64,000 nt of DNA from Aromatoleum bremense (GCF_017894365.1 NZ_CP059467.1:186001-250000); one strand, 5' to 3'; shown: positions 9,149 to 18,554, counted from the stretch's first letter. Program-made: numbers and translations. The notes: generated from the sequence alone by a model not told the origin.

Positions 9149-10498
9149 TCAGCGGATGCCCGCGCCGGCGAGCGAATCCGGCGACCACTCACGATCGCTG
9201 AGCGGCTTGGTCTGGCGCATGCCGCCGGTCTCGGCACTGAAGCCGGTCAGCGAGTAGATGCCCGCAACCAGGTCGTAGTGGCCGAACATGTCGGTGTAGG
9301 GCGCCGGCAGGTCGTAGCTCGGGGCCATGTAGGCGAAGCCGGCGCGGTAGAGCTGGCCGCGGGCGTCGTACTGGTCGGAGGCGAGCGCCGCCCACGAGTC
9401 CTCGTCGAGGTAGAAGGTGCGCTTGCTATACACGTGGCGCTTGCCTTCGCGCAGCGTCGCCTCCACCACCCACACGCGGTGCAGCTCCCAGCGCACCAGA
9501 TCCGGGTTGAGGTGGTTGGGTTTCACGAGCGCGTCCTGCTTGGCCTGGTACACCGCGGCGTAGGCGTTGTACGGCACGATCATCTCCTTCTTGCCGACGA
9601 GCTTGAAGTCGAAGCGCTCCATCGAGCCGATGAAGATGAAGATGTCGTCGAAGGTGTTGCCCCCCGCCGTGCCCGGGTTCGGCGTGTCGTGCGAGAGGTC
9701 CGGGGCGACCTTGACGCGCCGCTGCCCCGGCAGGTAGGTCCAGGCGCGCCGGTCCTTGGTGCCGATGTCGAGCGGATCGACGATCAGGAGCGCCTCGCCC
9801 GCGCGCCGCGCCGGACCCGTGTAGGTGTTCTTGATGCGCCAGTAGGTCTCGGCCGAAGTCTTGCCCGCGTCCCAGAACGGGAACTCCTGGACGTTCATGC
9901 CTTCGGTGGCGAGCGTCGTGCGCCCGCTCGCGTCGACGTTGAGGTTGCGGTACTTCACCTCGTAGGCCTGGCCGTTGTAGCGCACCAGGTGGTTCCACAT
10001 CGCCTCGAAACCGGTCTTGGGGATCGGGAAGGGGAAGCCGGCGTGCGCGCCTTCGATCGAGCGCCCGTCGTTGTGGGTCTTGGCCTGCGTCGCGATCTTC
10101 GCGGTGTTGTCGGCGATGAACTTGGGGAAGGCGACGCTGCGGTGCGTCGGATAGACGTCCACGCGGAAGCTCGGATACTTCTGCAACAGCGCCTTGGTCC
10201 CTTCGGTGAGCTTGTCGGCGTGCTGCGCCATGTTCTTGGCGTCGATCACGAGCCGCGGCTTCTCGGCGCCGAAGGGGTTCGGGCGGATGCCGTCGCCCGG
10301 CTTGAAGCCCGCCGGGGGCGTGGTGAGCCCGCCGGTGTATTCGGGGATGGTGCCGTCCTGGTTGCCGGCGCGCTCGGCGCCGACCGCAGTGAGCGTGGTG
10401 CCGAGCTTCTTCGCCTCTTCGGGCGTGATCGCGGCCAGGGCCGCCCCGCTCAGGGCCAGCGCGAGCGCCGCCGGCAGCAGTGCTTTCGTGAATTTCAT
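9149..10498 (-). CDS. DUF1329 outer membrane/periplasmic protein
   Basis: A 449-aa exported protein with a clear signal peptide (MKFTKALLPAALALALSGAALA, cleavage near residue 22). The body shows family hallmarks such as the region GRRAWTYLPGQRRVKVAP and repeated beta-strand-like segments; the DUF1329 fold is related to LolB/LolA-type lipid carriers (family knowledge). This implies that it carries a hydrophobic cargo between the RND pump and the outer membrane. It follows the DUF1302 gene by 13 bases, GGAGGAGG precedes the start, and YCF48 and RND genes follow. The function is inferred from family and context only. Confidence 0.88.
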   Translation of the reverse strand: MKFTKALLPAALALALSGAALAAITPEEAKKLGTTLTAVGAERAGNQDGTIPEYTGGLTTPPAGFKPGDGIRPNPFGAEKPRLVIDAKNMAQHADKLTEGTKALLQKYPSFRVDVYPTHRSVAFPKFIADNTAKIATQAKTHNDGRSIEGAHAGFPFPIPKTGFEAMWNHLVRYNGQAYEVKYRNLNVDASGRTTLATEGMNVQEFPFWDAGKTSAETYWRIKNTYTGPARRAGEALLIVDPLDIGTKDRRAWTYLPGQRRVKVAPDLSHDTPNPGTAGGNTFDDIFIFIGSMERFDFKLVGKKEMIVPYNAYAAVYQAKQDALVKPNHLNPDLVRWELHRVWVVEATLREGKRHVYSKRTFYLDEDSWAALASDQYDARGQLYRAGFAYMAPSYDLPAPYTDMFGHYDLVAGIYSLTGFSAETGGMRQTKPLSDREWSPDSLAGAGIR

Positions 10499-10511
10499 GG
10501 GGTCCTCCTCC

Positions 10512-12218
10512 TTAGAAGGTCGTCTTCAGCGTCAGGCTCACGAAGCCGCGATCCTTCAGCAGCGTGGTGAAGCCGTTTTGTGTCGTCACGGCGGTGCCGT
10601 TGTCGCGGTACTTGCCGAAGTAGTCGATGTACTTCAGGTCGATGCGGTACTTCTGGAACACGTCGGCAGCCAGGCCGAGGCTGTAGTTGCCGTTGCCTTC
10701 GTTGCCGCCGAACACCGTCGCGGCGTTGCCGGACAGACCCAGCGACATCGTCATCGGCGCCGACAGATCGACGCCCGGCATCACCTGGTACCAGGTCGGC
10801 GTGAAGGCGACGCCGAGGCCCCAGAAGTCCTTCGTCGTGCAGCCGTCCCACTTGTCGAGGTCGCGCGGGCGCGTCGTGCCGTTAGCCTCGCACGGTGCGA
10901 AGCCCACCGCATTGAAGAGGTTCTCGCCGCTACGAACCTTGTCCCAGCGGCTCCACGTGAGCTCGGCGGCCCAGCTCGCCTGGTCGAAGAGCGGCGTGTC
11001 GGGGATCAGGCCGAGCACGTTCACGAGGCCGTGGAAGGTGTCGCCGCGCGGGCCGCTGGTGTCGCCGCGGTCCGGGAGCCCCGTCGCCGAGATGCCGAGC
11101 ACCTGCGCGTTGAGCGGCGTGTTGCGCCGGTACGAGAGCTCGGCGCCGACGCTCACGCCGCCGATGTTCTTCGCCAGGCTGACGCCGAACAGGTCGATGT
11201 CGTCGGCGTAGATCAGGTTGTAGCGGCTCACCCCCGGGCCGACCCGCGTGAGCAAGGTCTGCGGCAGCTTGTCGGCGTAGCGCCGGTAGTAGACGCCGAG
11301 CGTGCCGTCGAGCGCCGCGGGGGCCCAGCGCAGCGACACGCCGTATTCGCCGCGGTTCTTCGGCTCGAGCGCATCGCCGTTGGTCGCGAAGCCGAGCGCC
11401 GGGCTGAGGAACTGGCGGTCCGGGCCGTTGAAGGCGAAGTCGACCGGGCCGAGGTAGGTGCCGCCTTCGGGGTAGCGGTAGGCTTCCCACTGCAGGAAGT
11501 ACTGCGCGGCGACCGACAGCGTGTCGGTGACCTGCGCCTGGGCCGAGAGCTGGTTGAGCGGGCGGAAGAGCTCCTTGGCTTCGACGCCGGGGGTGGCGAA
11601 GCCCTTCTGCAGGTCGAGCGGCATCTGCGCATACGACACGCTGTGCAGCGCGCCGCCGAGGAACAGCGACTCGCCCCAGAACACCGAGTGCCGGCCCGCC
11701 TTCAACCGCACCGGCACCTCGCCCGCGTCGAAGTTGGCGAACGCGAACGCGTCAAGGAGTTCCCCCGACGGGCCCTGGTAGAGCCGCTTGGTGTAGCGGC
11801 TGTACTGGTGACCCGCGTAGCTCGGGATGTTCACGAGCGGCGCATTCGGGTTCGAGCGGCTGTCGTCGTCATAGGCCGCGTCGTACCAGCCGGTGGCGCT
11901 GACGCGAAAGCCGGTCTTGCCCTGGTACACCACGTCGAGTTCGGACAGCAGGTCGAAGCGGTTGGCGACGAAGTCGCCGTTGTCGAAGCTGTACGTGCCT
12001 TCGTCGGTGACCGCCGAGCGGCCGAACTTGTCGTCGCGGCCCTCGACGCGCGTCGCCAGGTTGTAGCGCACCGTGTTGTCCCAGCGCACCTGCAGCTCAG
12101 CGTTGCCGGTGTCGAACTCGAACGCCACCGCGTTGCCGCCCATCGCGACCGTCGCCGCCGCAACCGCAAGCACGCACGGCCTGTGCGCCGACGCGAAGCC
12201 TCGTCTCGTCCTCTTCAT
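10512..12218 (-). CDS. DUF1302 outer membrane protein
   Basis: A 568-aa protein that begins MKRTRRGFASAHRPCVLAVA, with a signal peptide ending near AVAFEF. The remainder is rich in alternating beta-strand segments with aromatic girdle residues and ends with a C-terminal phenylalanine (VSLTLKTTF), as in outer membrane beta-barrels. DUF1302 proteins are the usual partner of DUF1329 and probably form the outer membrane channel of this export or uptake module. The ATG at 12218 was chosen because GGCGGAAGAGATG precedes a good signal peptide; the open frame upstream lacks signal character. It is the first gene of the minus-strand operon. Confidence 0.87.
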   Translation of the reverse strand: MKRTRRGFASAHRPCVLAVAAATVAMGGNAVAFEFDTGNAELQVRWDNTVRYNLATRVEGRDDKFGRSAVTDEGTYSFDNGDFVANRFDLLSELDVVYQGKTGFRVSATGWYDAAYDDDSRSNPNAPLVNIPSYAGHQYSRYTKRLYQGPSGELLDAFAFANFDAGEVPVRLKAGRHSVFWGESLFLGGALHSVSYAQMPLDLQKGFATPGVEAKELFRPLNQLSAQAQVTDTLSVAAQYFLQWEAYRYPEGGTYLGPVDFAFNGPDRQFLSPALGFATNGDALEPKNRGEYGVSLRWAPAALDGTLGVYYRRYADKLPQTLLTRVGPGVSRYNLIYADDIDLFGVSLAKNIGGVSVGAELSYRRNTPLNAQVLGISATGLPDRGDTSGPRGDTFHGLVNVLGLIPDTPLFDQASWAAELTWSRWDKVRSGENLFNAVGFAPCEANGTTRPRDLDKWDGCTTKDFWGLGVAFTPTWYQVMPGVDLSAPMTMSLGLSGNAATVFGGNEGNGNYSLGLAADVFQKYRIDLKYIDYFGKYRDNGTAVTTQNGFTTLLKDRGFVSLTLKTTF

Positions 12219-12545
12219 CTCTTCCGCCTCTCCGTGGTCGTTTTGCTGTTCGTTCTGCCCGGCATCGTCTGGCCGGTTGAGGCGTATTGTCCGGACGCCG
12301 GGATCGACCCTCCCCCCAGCGACGGGGGGTAGGAGGGGGAGATGCGCCCCCCGCCTCGCCCCCCGTCTCGCCCCCCTTTCCGCTCGCGTCGCGGGTTTCG
12401 CCGTGCGCAGGATGAGAGGCGGGACGCGATTCTCGTGGGTCGTCGCAGGTGGGAAGGATCGAACCTGCAATCCGAATGTCTTTAACTACAGACCCCGGCA
12501 CCCCCTACACTTGGAACGAGAGTCGCCAACAGCGAGGCCGCAGCC
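12219..12545. other. Spacer between divergent genes, with a tRNA 3'-half-like stretch
   Basis: This spacer must hold the promoters of the DUF1302 operon (minus) and the GGDEF-EAL gene (plus). It contains a GC-rich hairpin near 12310-12340. On the minus strand, about 12440-12500 reads like the 3' half of a tRNA, with the T-loop-like GGTTCGATCC and a possible anticodon-stem remnant. No 5' half or proper acceptor pairing is visible, so it is at best a tRNA relic. No protein gene is supported here. Confidence 0.35.
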
Positions 12546-14450
12546 ATGAAGCGAGAGGGAGAACCCGCAAAACCGAGCCGCCCGCATTCGGCTGAAGTCG
12601 AGCGTGCGATCCGGGCGCATCGCACGCTGAGCGCCGGCAACCGCACGCTGCTGCGCGCTTCCGACGAGCGGGAGCTGCTCGAGGAGATGTGTCGGGTGAT
12701 CGTCGAGGTCGGCGGCTACCGCGTCGCGTCCGTCGGCTACGCCGAACACGGCGAAGAGAAAGGCATCCACGTAATGGCCTGCGTGGGGATGGATCTCGCA
12801 GTGCTTCAGGCGCTGCCGCTGACGTGGGCCGAGGCCGACACCGAAATGGGCCAGTGGGCGATCTCGGCCGCGATCCGTACCGCCAGGCCGTCGATCGGGC
12901 GGCACCTTCTGACCGAACCGACCTACGCCTCGATCCGGGAATACGCGAAGCGGGCCGGCTACGCCGCAACGAGCGCGTTTCCGCTGCGCGTCGGCGACGA
13001 AGTCATCGGCGCGCTGTGCATCCTCGCGAGCGAGCCGGACGCGTTCGACGAAGCCGAAGCCGATCTCCTCGGCGAGCTCGCCGACGACCTCGCCTACGGC
13101 ATCGCGAACCTGCGCATGCGGGCGAAGCACGCGGAGGCCGAGAAGACGATCGCGCGGATGGCCTTCTACGACGGGCTCACGAGCCTCCCCAATCGCGTGG
13201 CGTTGTGCGAGCGGCTCGGCGACACGCTGCACGACGCCAAGCCGCAGCACCGCCCGCTCGCGCTGCTGGTCGTCAAGATGGGCCAGTTCCATGAGATCAA
13301 CGAGACGCTCGGCTACAAGGAAACCGACCGGTTCCTGCAGATGGTTTCCGCGCGTGTGCTCCCGCTGGTTCGCGAGCCGCAGATGGTGGCCCGGGTCGGC
13401 GAGGACGAATTCGCCGTCCTGCTGCCCGACGCCAACGCCGAGCACGCGACGCGCTTCGCGCACCAACTGCTCGAGGTGCTGCGCGAGCCCATCGACTTGC
13501 TCGAATTCGCGGTCGATCCGTGGGCCAGCATCGGCATCGCGCTCTTTCCCGGCCACGGTGCCGAGCCGGCGGCCCTGCTGCGCCGCGCGAGCGCCGCGGC
13601 CGGCCAGGCGAAGCATTCGGCGGCGGGCTACACGCTCTATTCGGGCAACCCGGACAAGGAGTTCTCGCGCCGCCTCGCGCTGATGGGCGAGCTGCGCGGC
13701 GCGATCGCGAAGAACGAGCTGCGTCTGTACTGCCAGCCGAAGGTCGATTTCGAATCGCGCCACATCTGCGGCGCCGAGGCGCTGGTGCGCTGGCAGCATC
13801 CGCGCCTCGGCATGCTGTCGACCGGCGAGTTCATCAAGCTCGCCGAGCACGGCGGCCTGATCACCCCCCTCACCCATTGGGTGCTCGAAGCCGCCTTCCG
13901 GCAAAGCTACGCGTGGGACGAAGCCGGCATCCGGCTGCCGCTCTCCGTGAACCTGTCCGCGCACGACCTGCGCGACCCGCGGCTCATCGACCGCATCAGG
14001 GGCCTGTTCGCGACCTGGGGCATCCGGCCCGAGCTGATCCAGTTCGAGCTCACCGAAAGCGTGCTGATGCAGGATCCCGAAGGCGCGGTCGACATGTTGA
14101 CGCGCTTGAAGGCGCTGGGCGTGCAGCTCTTTGTCGACGACTTCGGCACCGGCTATTCGAGCCTCGCGTACCTGCAGAAGCTGCCGGTCGATTCCCTCAA
14201 GATCGACCAGTCATTCGTCTCGGACATGCTCGCGAACGAGGACTCCGCGATCATCGTGCAATCGACCATCGACCTCGGCCACAACCTCGGCCTCGAGGTT
14301 GTCGCCGAGGGCGTCGAGACCGAAGCGGTCTGGCAGCGCCTCGCTTCCCTCGGCTGCGACACTGCGCAGGGCTACTTCATCAGCAAGCCGATCCCGGCGG
14401 ACGCGTTCGGCGAATGGGAACAGCAATCGGCGTGGCATCCGCAGGGTTGA
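12546..14450 (+). CDS. GAF-GGDEF-EAL protein, probable c-di-GMP phosphodiesterase
   Basis: A 634-aa cytoplasmic protein: GAF-like sensor domain (about 25-195), GGDEF domain (about 205-365), EAL domain (about 380-625). The EAL domain keeps its catalytic signatures: GAEALVRW, VNLSA, ELTES, DDFGTGYSSL and KIDQSF, so hydrolysis of cyclic di-GMP is likely. The GGDEF domain looks inactive: the signature reads GEDEF and the usual metal aspartate in the DxDxFK region is replaced by KMGQFHEIN. Such degenerate domains often bind GTP and activate the EAL domain. The gene stands alone, divergent from the DUF1302 operon. The GAF ligand is unknown. Confidence 0.92.
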   Translation: MKREGEPAKPSRPHSAEVERAIRAHRTLSAGNRTLLRASDERELLEEMCRVIVEVGGYRVASVGYAEHGEEKGIHVMACVGMDLAVLQALPLTWAEADTEMGQWAISAAIRTARPSIGRHLLTEPTYASIREYAKRAGYAATSAFPLRVGDEVIGALCILASEPDAFDEAEADLLGELADDLAYGIANLRMRAKHAEAEKTIARMAFYDGLTSLPNRVALCERLGDTLHDAKPQHRPLALLVVKMGQFHEINETLGYKETDRFLQMVSARVLPLVREPQMVARVGEDEFAVLLPDANAEHATRFAHQLLEVLREPIDLLEFAVDPWASIGIALFPGHGAEPAALLRRASAAAGQAKHSAAGYTLYSGNPDKEFSRRLALMGELRGAIAKNELRLYCQPKVDFESRHICGAEALVRWQHPRLGMLSTGEFIKLAEHGGLITPLTHWVLEAAFRQSYAWDEAGIRLPLSVNLSAHDLRDPRLIDRIRGLFATWGIRPELIQFELTESVLMQDPEGAVDMLTRLKALGVQLFVDDFGTGYSSLAYLQKLPVDSLKIDQSFVSDMLANEDSAIIVQSTIDLGHNLGLEVVAEGVETEAVWQRLASLGCDTAQGYFISKPIPADAFGEWEQQSAWHPQG

Positions 14451-14620
14451 GCGTGCGTCGCGCGGCTCGCCGGGCGCCGAAAGTTTCTGCTCGCGGGGCG
14501 CAAAAAGCCCCCCGCATACGAGATCGGATCGTGCGTGACACGGCGATCCCACCCGCGGGTTGCCGCAAGACCTTTTAAGGACTACATTCGGTCGTGTTTT
14601 CCGCTTCGAAGGATGTCCCC

Positions 14621-14896
14621 ATGCGCTACTCGTCGCAAGTCAAGCCGATCAGCTATCTGAAGGCCAACGCCGCCGAGGTCCTCGCATTGCTCGCCGAGCA
14701 ACGCGAGCCCTTGATCATCACGCAGAACGGCGAAGCCAAGGCGGTCCTGCAGGACGTCGCCTCATTCGAGGAAACCCAGGAAACCCTCGCACTGCTGAAG
14801 ATTCTGGCGCTCGGCAATCAGGAGGTAATGGCCGGCAAAGTAAAACCGGTCGCCGACGTGGTGGCTCGCCTGCGGGCCCAGAGAACCGCCGGGTAA
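14621..14896 (+). CDS. Phd/YefM-family antitoxin
   Basis: A 91-aa protein that begins MRYSSQVKPISYLKANAAEVL, the typical N-terminal DNA-binding part of Phd/YefM antitoxins, followed by the strand motif PLIITQNGEAKAVLQD. The C-terminal part would wrap the toxin. The ATG at 14621 follows GAAGGA by seven bases; an in-frame GTG at 14594 has no better support. The stop overlaps the toxin start (TAATG), which couples the two proteins. Such antitoxins usually repress their own promoter together with the toxin. Confidence 0.9.
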   Translation: MRYSSQVKPISYLKANAAEVLALLAEQREPLIITQNGEAKAVLQDVASFEETQETLALLKILALGNQEVMAGKVKPVADVVARLRAQRTAG

Positions 14897-15237
14897 TGTG
14901 CCCTGCCGGCGCCGCCTACGAGGTCCTGCTCACCGAAGGGGCCGAGAGCGACCTCGAATCCATCTACGACTACATCGCCGACTTCGATTGCCTCGAGAAC
15001 GCGAACTACGTCCTGGACCGCCTGATGGAGGTTGTCGAGAGTCTTTCGAGCTTCCCCGAGCGCGGCAGCTACCCGAAAGAATTGAATGCGCTGGGCATCA
15101 GGGAATATCGACAGGTCTTCTTCAAGCCCTATCGGGTGATTTATCGCGTGATCGAAACGCGCGTCGTCATTTACCTGGTCGCCGACGGCCGCCGCGACAT
15201 GCAATCGCTGCTCGCGCGAAGGCTGCTCGGCGCGTAG
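14896..15237 (+). CDS. RelE/ParE-family toxin
   Basis: A 113-aa protein with the RelE/ParE fold pattern: ESDLESIYDYIADFD near the N-terminus, FPERGSYPKEL in the middle, and the strand-rich end YRQVFFKPYRVIYRVIETRVVIYLVADGRRDMQSLLARRLL. The combination of a Phd/YefM antitoxin and a ParE-like toxin is common. ParE toxins poison gyrase and RelE toxins cut ribosome-bound mRNA; the sequence alone does not decide which applies. The ATG overlaps the antitoxin stop by one base. Confidence 0.9.
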   Translation: MCPAGAAYEVLLTEGAESDLESIYDYIADFDCLENANYVLDRLMEVVESLSSFPERGSYPKELNALGIREYRQVFFKPYRVIYRVIETRVVIYLVADGRRDMQSLLARRLLGA

Positions 15238-15262
15238 ATACCTTTGCGCCCTGCTCGCCGAT

Positions 15263-16909
15263 TCAGGCCGAGCGCTCGCGCAGCACCTTCTTGTTGATCT
15301 TGCCGACGCTGGTCTTCGGGATCTCGTCGACGAACACGACGTGGCTCGCCTCCGGCACCGCATACTTGCTGATGCGATTCGACTCGACGTGCTGCATCAG
15401 CCGGCTGCGGATCGCCTCGACCTCGACGCTCGCGCCCGGTTTGCAGACGACGAACGCCTTCGGCCGCTCGCCCCACTTCTCGTCGCGCACGCCGACGACG
15501 GCGGATTCCTGCACGCCCGGCACCTCCGCGATCAGGCTCTCGACCTCGATCGACGACACCCACTCGCCGCCGGTCTTGATGACGTCCTTGATGCGATCGA
15601 CGATCTGCACGAAGCCGTCAGGCCGCACGATCGCGACATCCTGCGTGTGCAGGTAGCCGCCCGCCCACAGCTCCTCGGACGCCTCCGGCTTCTTGAAGTA
15701 GCCCTGCGTCAGGAACGGTGCGCGCAGCACGATCTCGCCCTGGCTCTTGCCGTCGCGCGGCACGTCGTTCATGTCGGCATCGACGACGCGGAAATCGACC
15801 ATCGGCACCGGCCGGCCGGTCATGCAGCGCAGCCGCACCTGCTCGTCGAGATCCGCCGACGCGTCAGCCGCGGAAAGCTGCGCGAGCGCGACGACCGGCC
15901 CGGTCTCCGACATCCCGTAGCCGGCGAACACGTCGATGCCCCGCTCCACTGCCGCCCGGCACAGCACCGGCGACAGCGCCGAGCCACCGATGATCACCTT
16001 CCAGCCGGACAGATCCTGTGCCGCCCCCGACGGCGCCTGCAGCAGCATCTGCAGGATCGTCGGCACGCAGTGCGAGAACGTCACCTTCTCCTCGCGCTTC
16101 AGCTTCAGCAGCATGTCCGGCACGTAGCGCCCGGGGAGCACCGTCTTCAGCCCGAGCAGCACCGCGATGTACGGGATGCCCCACGCGAGCACGTGGAACA
16201 TCGGCGTGATCGGCATATAGACGTCGTCACGGTGCAGCCGCTGCCCCTCCGGCTGCGCCGACAGCGTCATCGCCGTGGAGAGCGCGTGCAGCACGATCTG
16301 GCGATGGCTATAGAACACCCCCTTCGGGTCGCCGGTCGTGCCCGTCGTGTAGAACGTCGCCGCCTTCGTGTTCTCGTCGAAGTCGCGGAACTCGAAATCC
16401 GCCGACGCGTCGCCGACCAGTGCCTCGTACTCGCCGTCGAACGACAGCGTCGACGCCGGCACCGCCTGCCCGTCCGCCATCACGACGATACGGCGCACCG
16501 ACTTCAGCTCGGGCTTCAACTGCTCCAGCAGCGGCACGAAGTCCGCATGCACCAGCACCACCTCGGCCTCGGCGTCGTTCAGCGTGTAGGCGATCTGCTG
16601 CGGTGACAGGCGAACGTTCACCGTGAACATCGTCGCCCCCATCATCGGGACCGCGAAGTAGCTCTCGAGATAGCGATGGCTGTCCCAGTCCATCACCGCG
16701 ACGGTCGTGCCGTGCCGCACGCCGAGCGACGCGAGCGCGGAAGCGAGCTTGCCGATGCGGTCGCGGAAGTCGCGGTAGGTGAAGCGCAGCTCGCCGCGGT
16801 AGGTGATCTGCTGGTCGCCGTGCAGGCTGACGGAATTGAGGAGCAGCTGCTTGACGAGCAGGGGGTAGGCGTAGGCCGAGGGGGTGGGGATGATGGTGTT
16901 GTCTGGCAT
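15263..16909 (-). CDS. Fatty acyl-CoA ligase (AMP-dependent synthetase)
   Basis: A 548-aa adenylate-forming enzyme. The P-loop-like motif YTTGTTGDPKG (about residue 190), the GYGMSETGPV motif and the later motif GGEWVSSIEVE with the C-terminal lysine region (TSVGKINKKVLRE) are all intact. It activates a carboxylic acid with ATP and CoA. It resembles the medium/long-chain ligases of the AlkK/FadD3-like branch more than acetyl-CoA synthetase. The ATG (MPDNTIIPTPSAYAYP) follows GGAGACTCGCC; the upstream open frame has no coding character. It may feed the beta-oxidation genes at the left end, but it stands apart from them. Confidence 0.9.
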   Translation of the reverse strand: MPDNTIIPTPSAYAYPLLVKQLLLNSVSLHGDQQITYRGELRFTYRDFRDRIGKLASALASLGVRHGTTVAVMDWDSHRYLESYFAVPMMGATMFTVNVRLSPQQIAYTLNDAEAEVVLVHADFVPLLEQLKPELKSVRRIVVMADGQAVPASTLSFDGEYEALVGDASADFEFRDFDENTKAATFYTTGTTGDPKGVFYSHRQIVLHALSTAMTLSAQPEGQRLHRDDVYMPITPMFHVLAWGIPYIAVLLGLKTVLPGRYVPDMLLKLKREEKVTFSHCVPTILQMLLQAPSGAAQDLSGWKVIIGGSALSPVLCRAAVERGIDVFAGYGMSETGPVVALAQLSAADASADLDEQVRLRCMTGRPVPMVDFRVVDADMNDVPRDGKSQGEIVLRAPFLTQGYFKKPEASEELWAGGYLHTQDVAIVRPDGFVQIVDRIKDVIKTGGEWVSSIEVESLIAEVPGVQESAVVGVRDEKWGERPKAFVVCKPGASVEVEAIRSRLMQHVESNRISKYAVPEASHVVFVDEIPKTSVGKINKKVLRERSA

Positions 16910-17032
16910 GGCGAGTCTCCGTCTTGGTTGTTCGGGCAACGGGTGCGGGGAGCGAATCCGGGTCGTCGAATGCGACAACCGGTCACGGGGACGCACCGAC
17001 GGAGGGAGACTACCCAGCGGTAGCGCGGAAAT

Positions 17033-17054
17033 TCCCCCCTGTTTCGAGGGGGGA
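17033..17054. repeat. Perfect GC-rich palindrome, dispersed
   Basis: Arms of TCCCCCC and GGGGGGA flank TGTTTCGA. A close copy occurs at 29851-29872. Both are intergenic, upstream of a gene. It could be a REP-like element or a terminator; nothing else is visible in the 286-base spacer 16910-17195. Confidence 0.45.
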
Positions 17055-17195
17055 GTGGAGCATGTGGTTCGTACGGCGATGGGTGATGGTTGGCGGCATA
17101 TCGGCCATTGCGGCCGGTGGCTTCTGCCCGCACCATCGGTTGGTATGCAGCCAGAAGCAGTCGTTGATTCCGTGCCGCTAACCCGCTGTCTCGCT

Positions 17196-18329
17196 TTAAT
17201 AAATGACCAGCGATCGCTTCGCTGCCTTGAATTCTGGTTGCGGCAGCGGCGCCTTAAACGCCATTTTTGCAACGTAGCGACGGTCAAAAGCCTCCCGCGT
17301 CATACTCCGGAACGAGGTGTTCTCCATCGACGGCCCTCGCACCAAGTTTGCGGAACCACTGTACACCTCGCACCAACTGTCCGACAGGCCAGCATAGAAC
17401 TTTGCATGGAAATCCTGTTTCGACTGGCCCGCCGAGACTACCTTGTTCTCCAGGCCGAACTGCTCCAGCACGTCAACTGGCAACCCTGCTACTTGCATGG
17501 AGCGGCGGTACGCCTTCCAGGTGGTCGCTCGCGTCACGAATATAGCTATCCGCGAATCGAGCATGCTGAGCAGCCATTCCCAGATGCCCATCTGGTCCTC
17601 CGGCGAGAGGTACTGGTGGCCGATGAAGGGCGAGGCCACCAAGACCTGGTCCGCTATAAGGTTCCACCGCATGACGAGCTTGGCGAGCAGGTCCATTGCG
17701 TCGTCCTTGGAGCGGATGCCGTCCAGGGTGTCTGACAGTTGAGCGCCAGACACATCGGCAAGGATGTAGTCGTCGATCTTTAACGGCGGTTGGTCATCGT
17801 CGACGACGAACCGCGTGTAGTACGTCGCCACATGCTTCGCTCCGCATTCGCAGGCAAAGTGCACTTTCGCTACCACGTACTCGGCGTAGAACCTGCCCTT
17901 AAGCGCGTAGTGGACTCGGTACCGGTACTGCTTATTGACCTCCTCGAACTCTTCTACCAACTGCTGTCGAGCCAGTTGATCCAGCGGTTTAGCGCAAGAG
18001 CATTCATACAGCGAGCATGCTGCATAATCATATTGCAGCCGGAGCACGTTCAGCTCAAGGTTGTAGACAGCAACCTCGTGAGCCACTGGTGCTTGAGCCA
18101 GTTCAATGCTTCCTTCCTCTCGCGACAGGATGGTGACGTCTGTGAAGGAGTCGTAGACGTCATGCAGATTCGCGACGCAGAAGGGCTCCGCGCAGCCCGA
18201 GCACTTCACCACCCAGTAACCAGGATCATTCGCCATGGGGTTCGTCACATCGACGTACTGATGTGGCGTTCCACAGCGAGGGCACTTCGCGACATGATTG
18301 CGCTTACGCGGACCAAACGGGTTTTTCAT
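17196..18329 (-). CDS. Zinc-ribbon/phospholipase D-like nuclease candidate
   Basis: A 377-aa protein, not closely recognised. The N-terminus has a four-cysteine zinc ribbon (C16-x2-C19, C43-x2-C46). The C-terminal third has a phospholipase D-like signature: H308-x-K310, D317 and GSAN (325-328), the HKD pattern used by PLD-type nucleases such as BfiI and DISARM DrmC. The part between is rich in charged and aromatic residues. The ATG has AAGGA four bases upstream. It is the last gene after the HTH, methyltransferase and PD-(D/E)xK genes, separated from the latter by 225 bases. Base composition is lower in GC than the flanks. A role as an effector nuclease is inferred. The frame is open up to a GTG at 18551, but that extension looks non-coding. 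Confidence 0.75.
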   Translation of the reverse strand: MKNPFGPRKRNHVAKCPRCGTPHQYVDVTNPMANDPGYWVVKCSGCAEPFCVANLHDVYDSFTDVTILSREEGSIELAQAPVAHEVAVYNLELNVLRLQYDYAACSLYECSCAKPLDQLARQQLVEEFEEVNKQYRYRVHYALKGRFYAEYVVAKVHFACECGAKHVATYYTRFVVDDDQPPLKIDDYILADVSGAQLSDTLDGIRSKDDAMDLLAKLVMRWNLIADQVLVASPFIGHQYLSPEDQMGIWEWLLSMLDSRIAIFVTRATTWKAYRRSMQVAGLPVDVLEQFGLENKVVSAGQSKQDFHAKFYAGLSDSWCEVYSGSANLVRGPSMENTSFRSMTREAFDRRYVAKMAFKAPLPQPEFKAAKRSLVIY

Positions 18330-18554
18330 ATCGTCCTTCTTCGTCATCATCCCGCAAGGTGGAGTGAGCTGTACCCGCTTTTGCCGCAGGATGGTCACGT
18401 GAGAGCCGCTGCCTGAGTGTCTACAACTTGTCGAGAAGGCAGATCGGAGGAGCCGACGTTTGGTTAGAGCTCCCCGTGTATGTCCGGCAACCAGCTCTTT
18501 ACAGCCGCAAGACTTCCGACGGTTCGATGTCTCCTCCAGCTTTCCCTTCACCTG

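Noticed and set aside
4945..9201. A 1418-codon open frame on the plus strand across the RND and YCF48 genes
   Set aside because: Same reason: low-complexity Arg/His/Asp composition and no homology signature, opposite well-supported genes.
18330..18551. N-terminal extension of the zinc-ribbon/PLD protein to a GTG at 18551
   Set aside because: The extra 74 residues look like translated spacer, and a ribosome site directly precedes the ATG at 18329.
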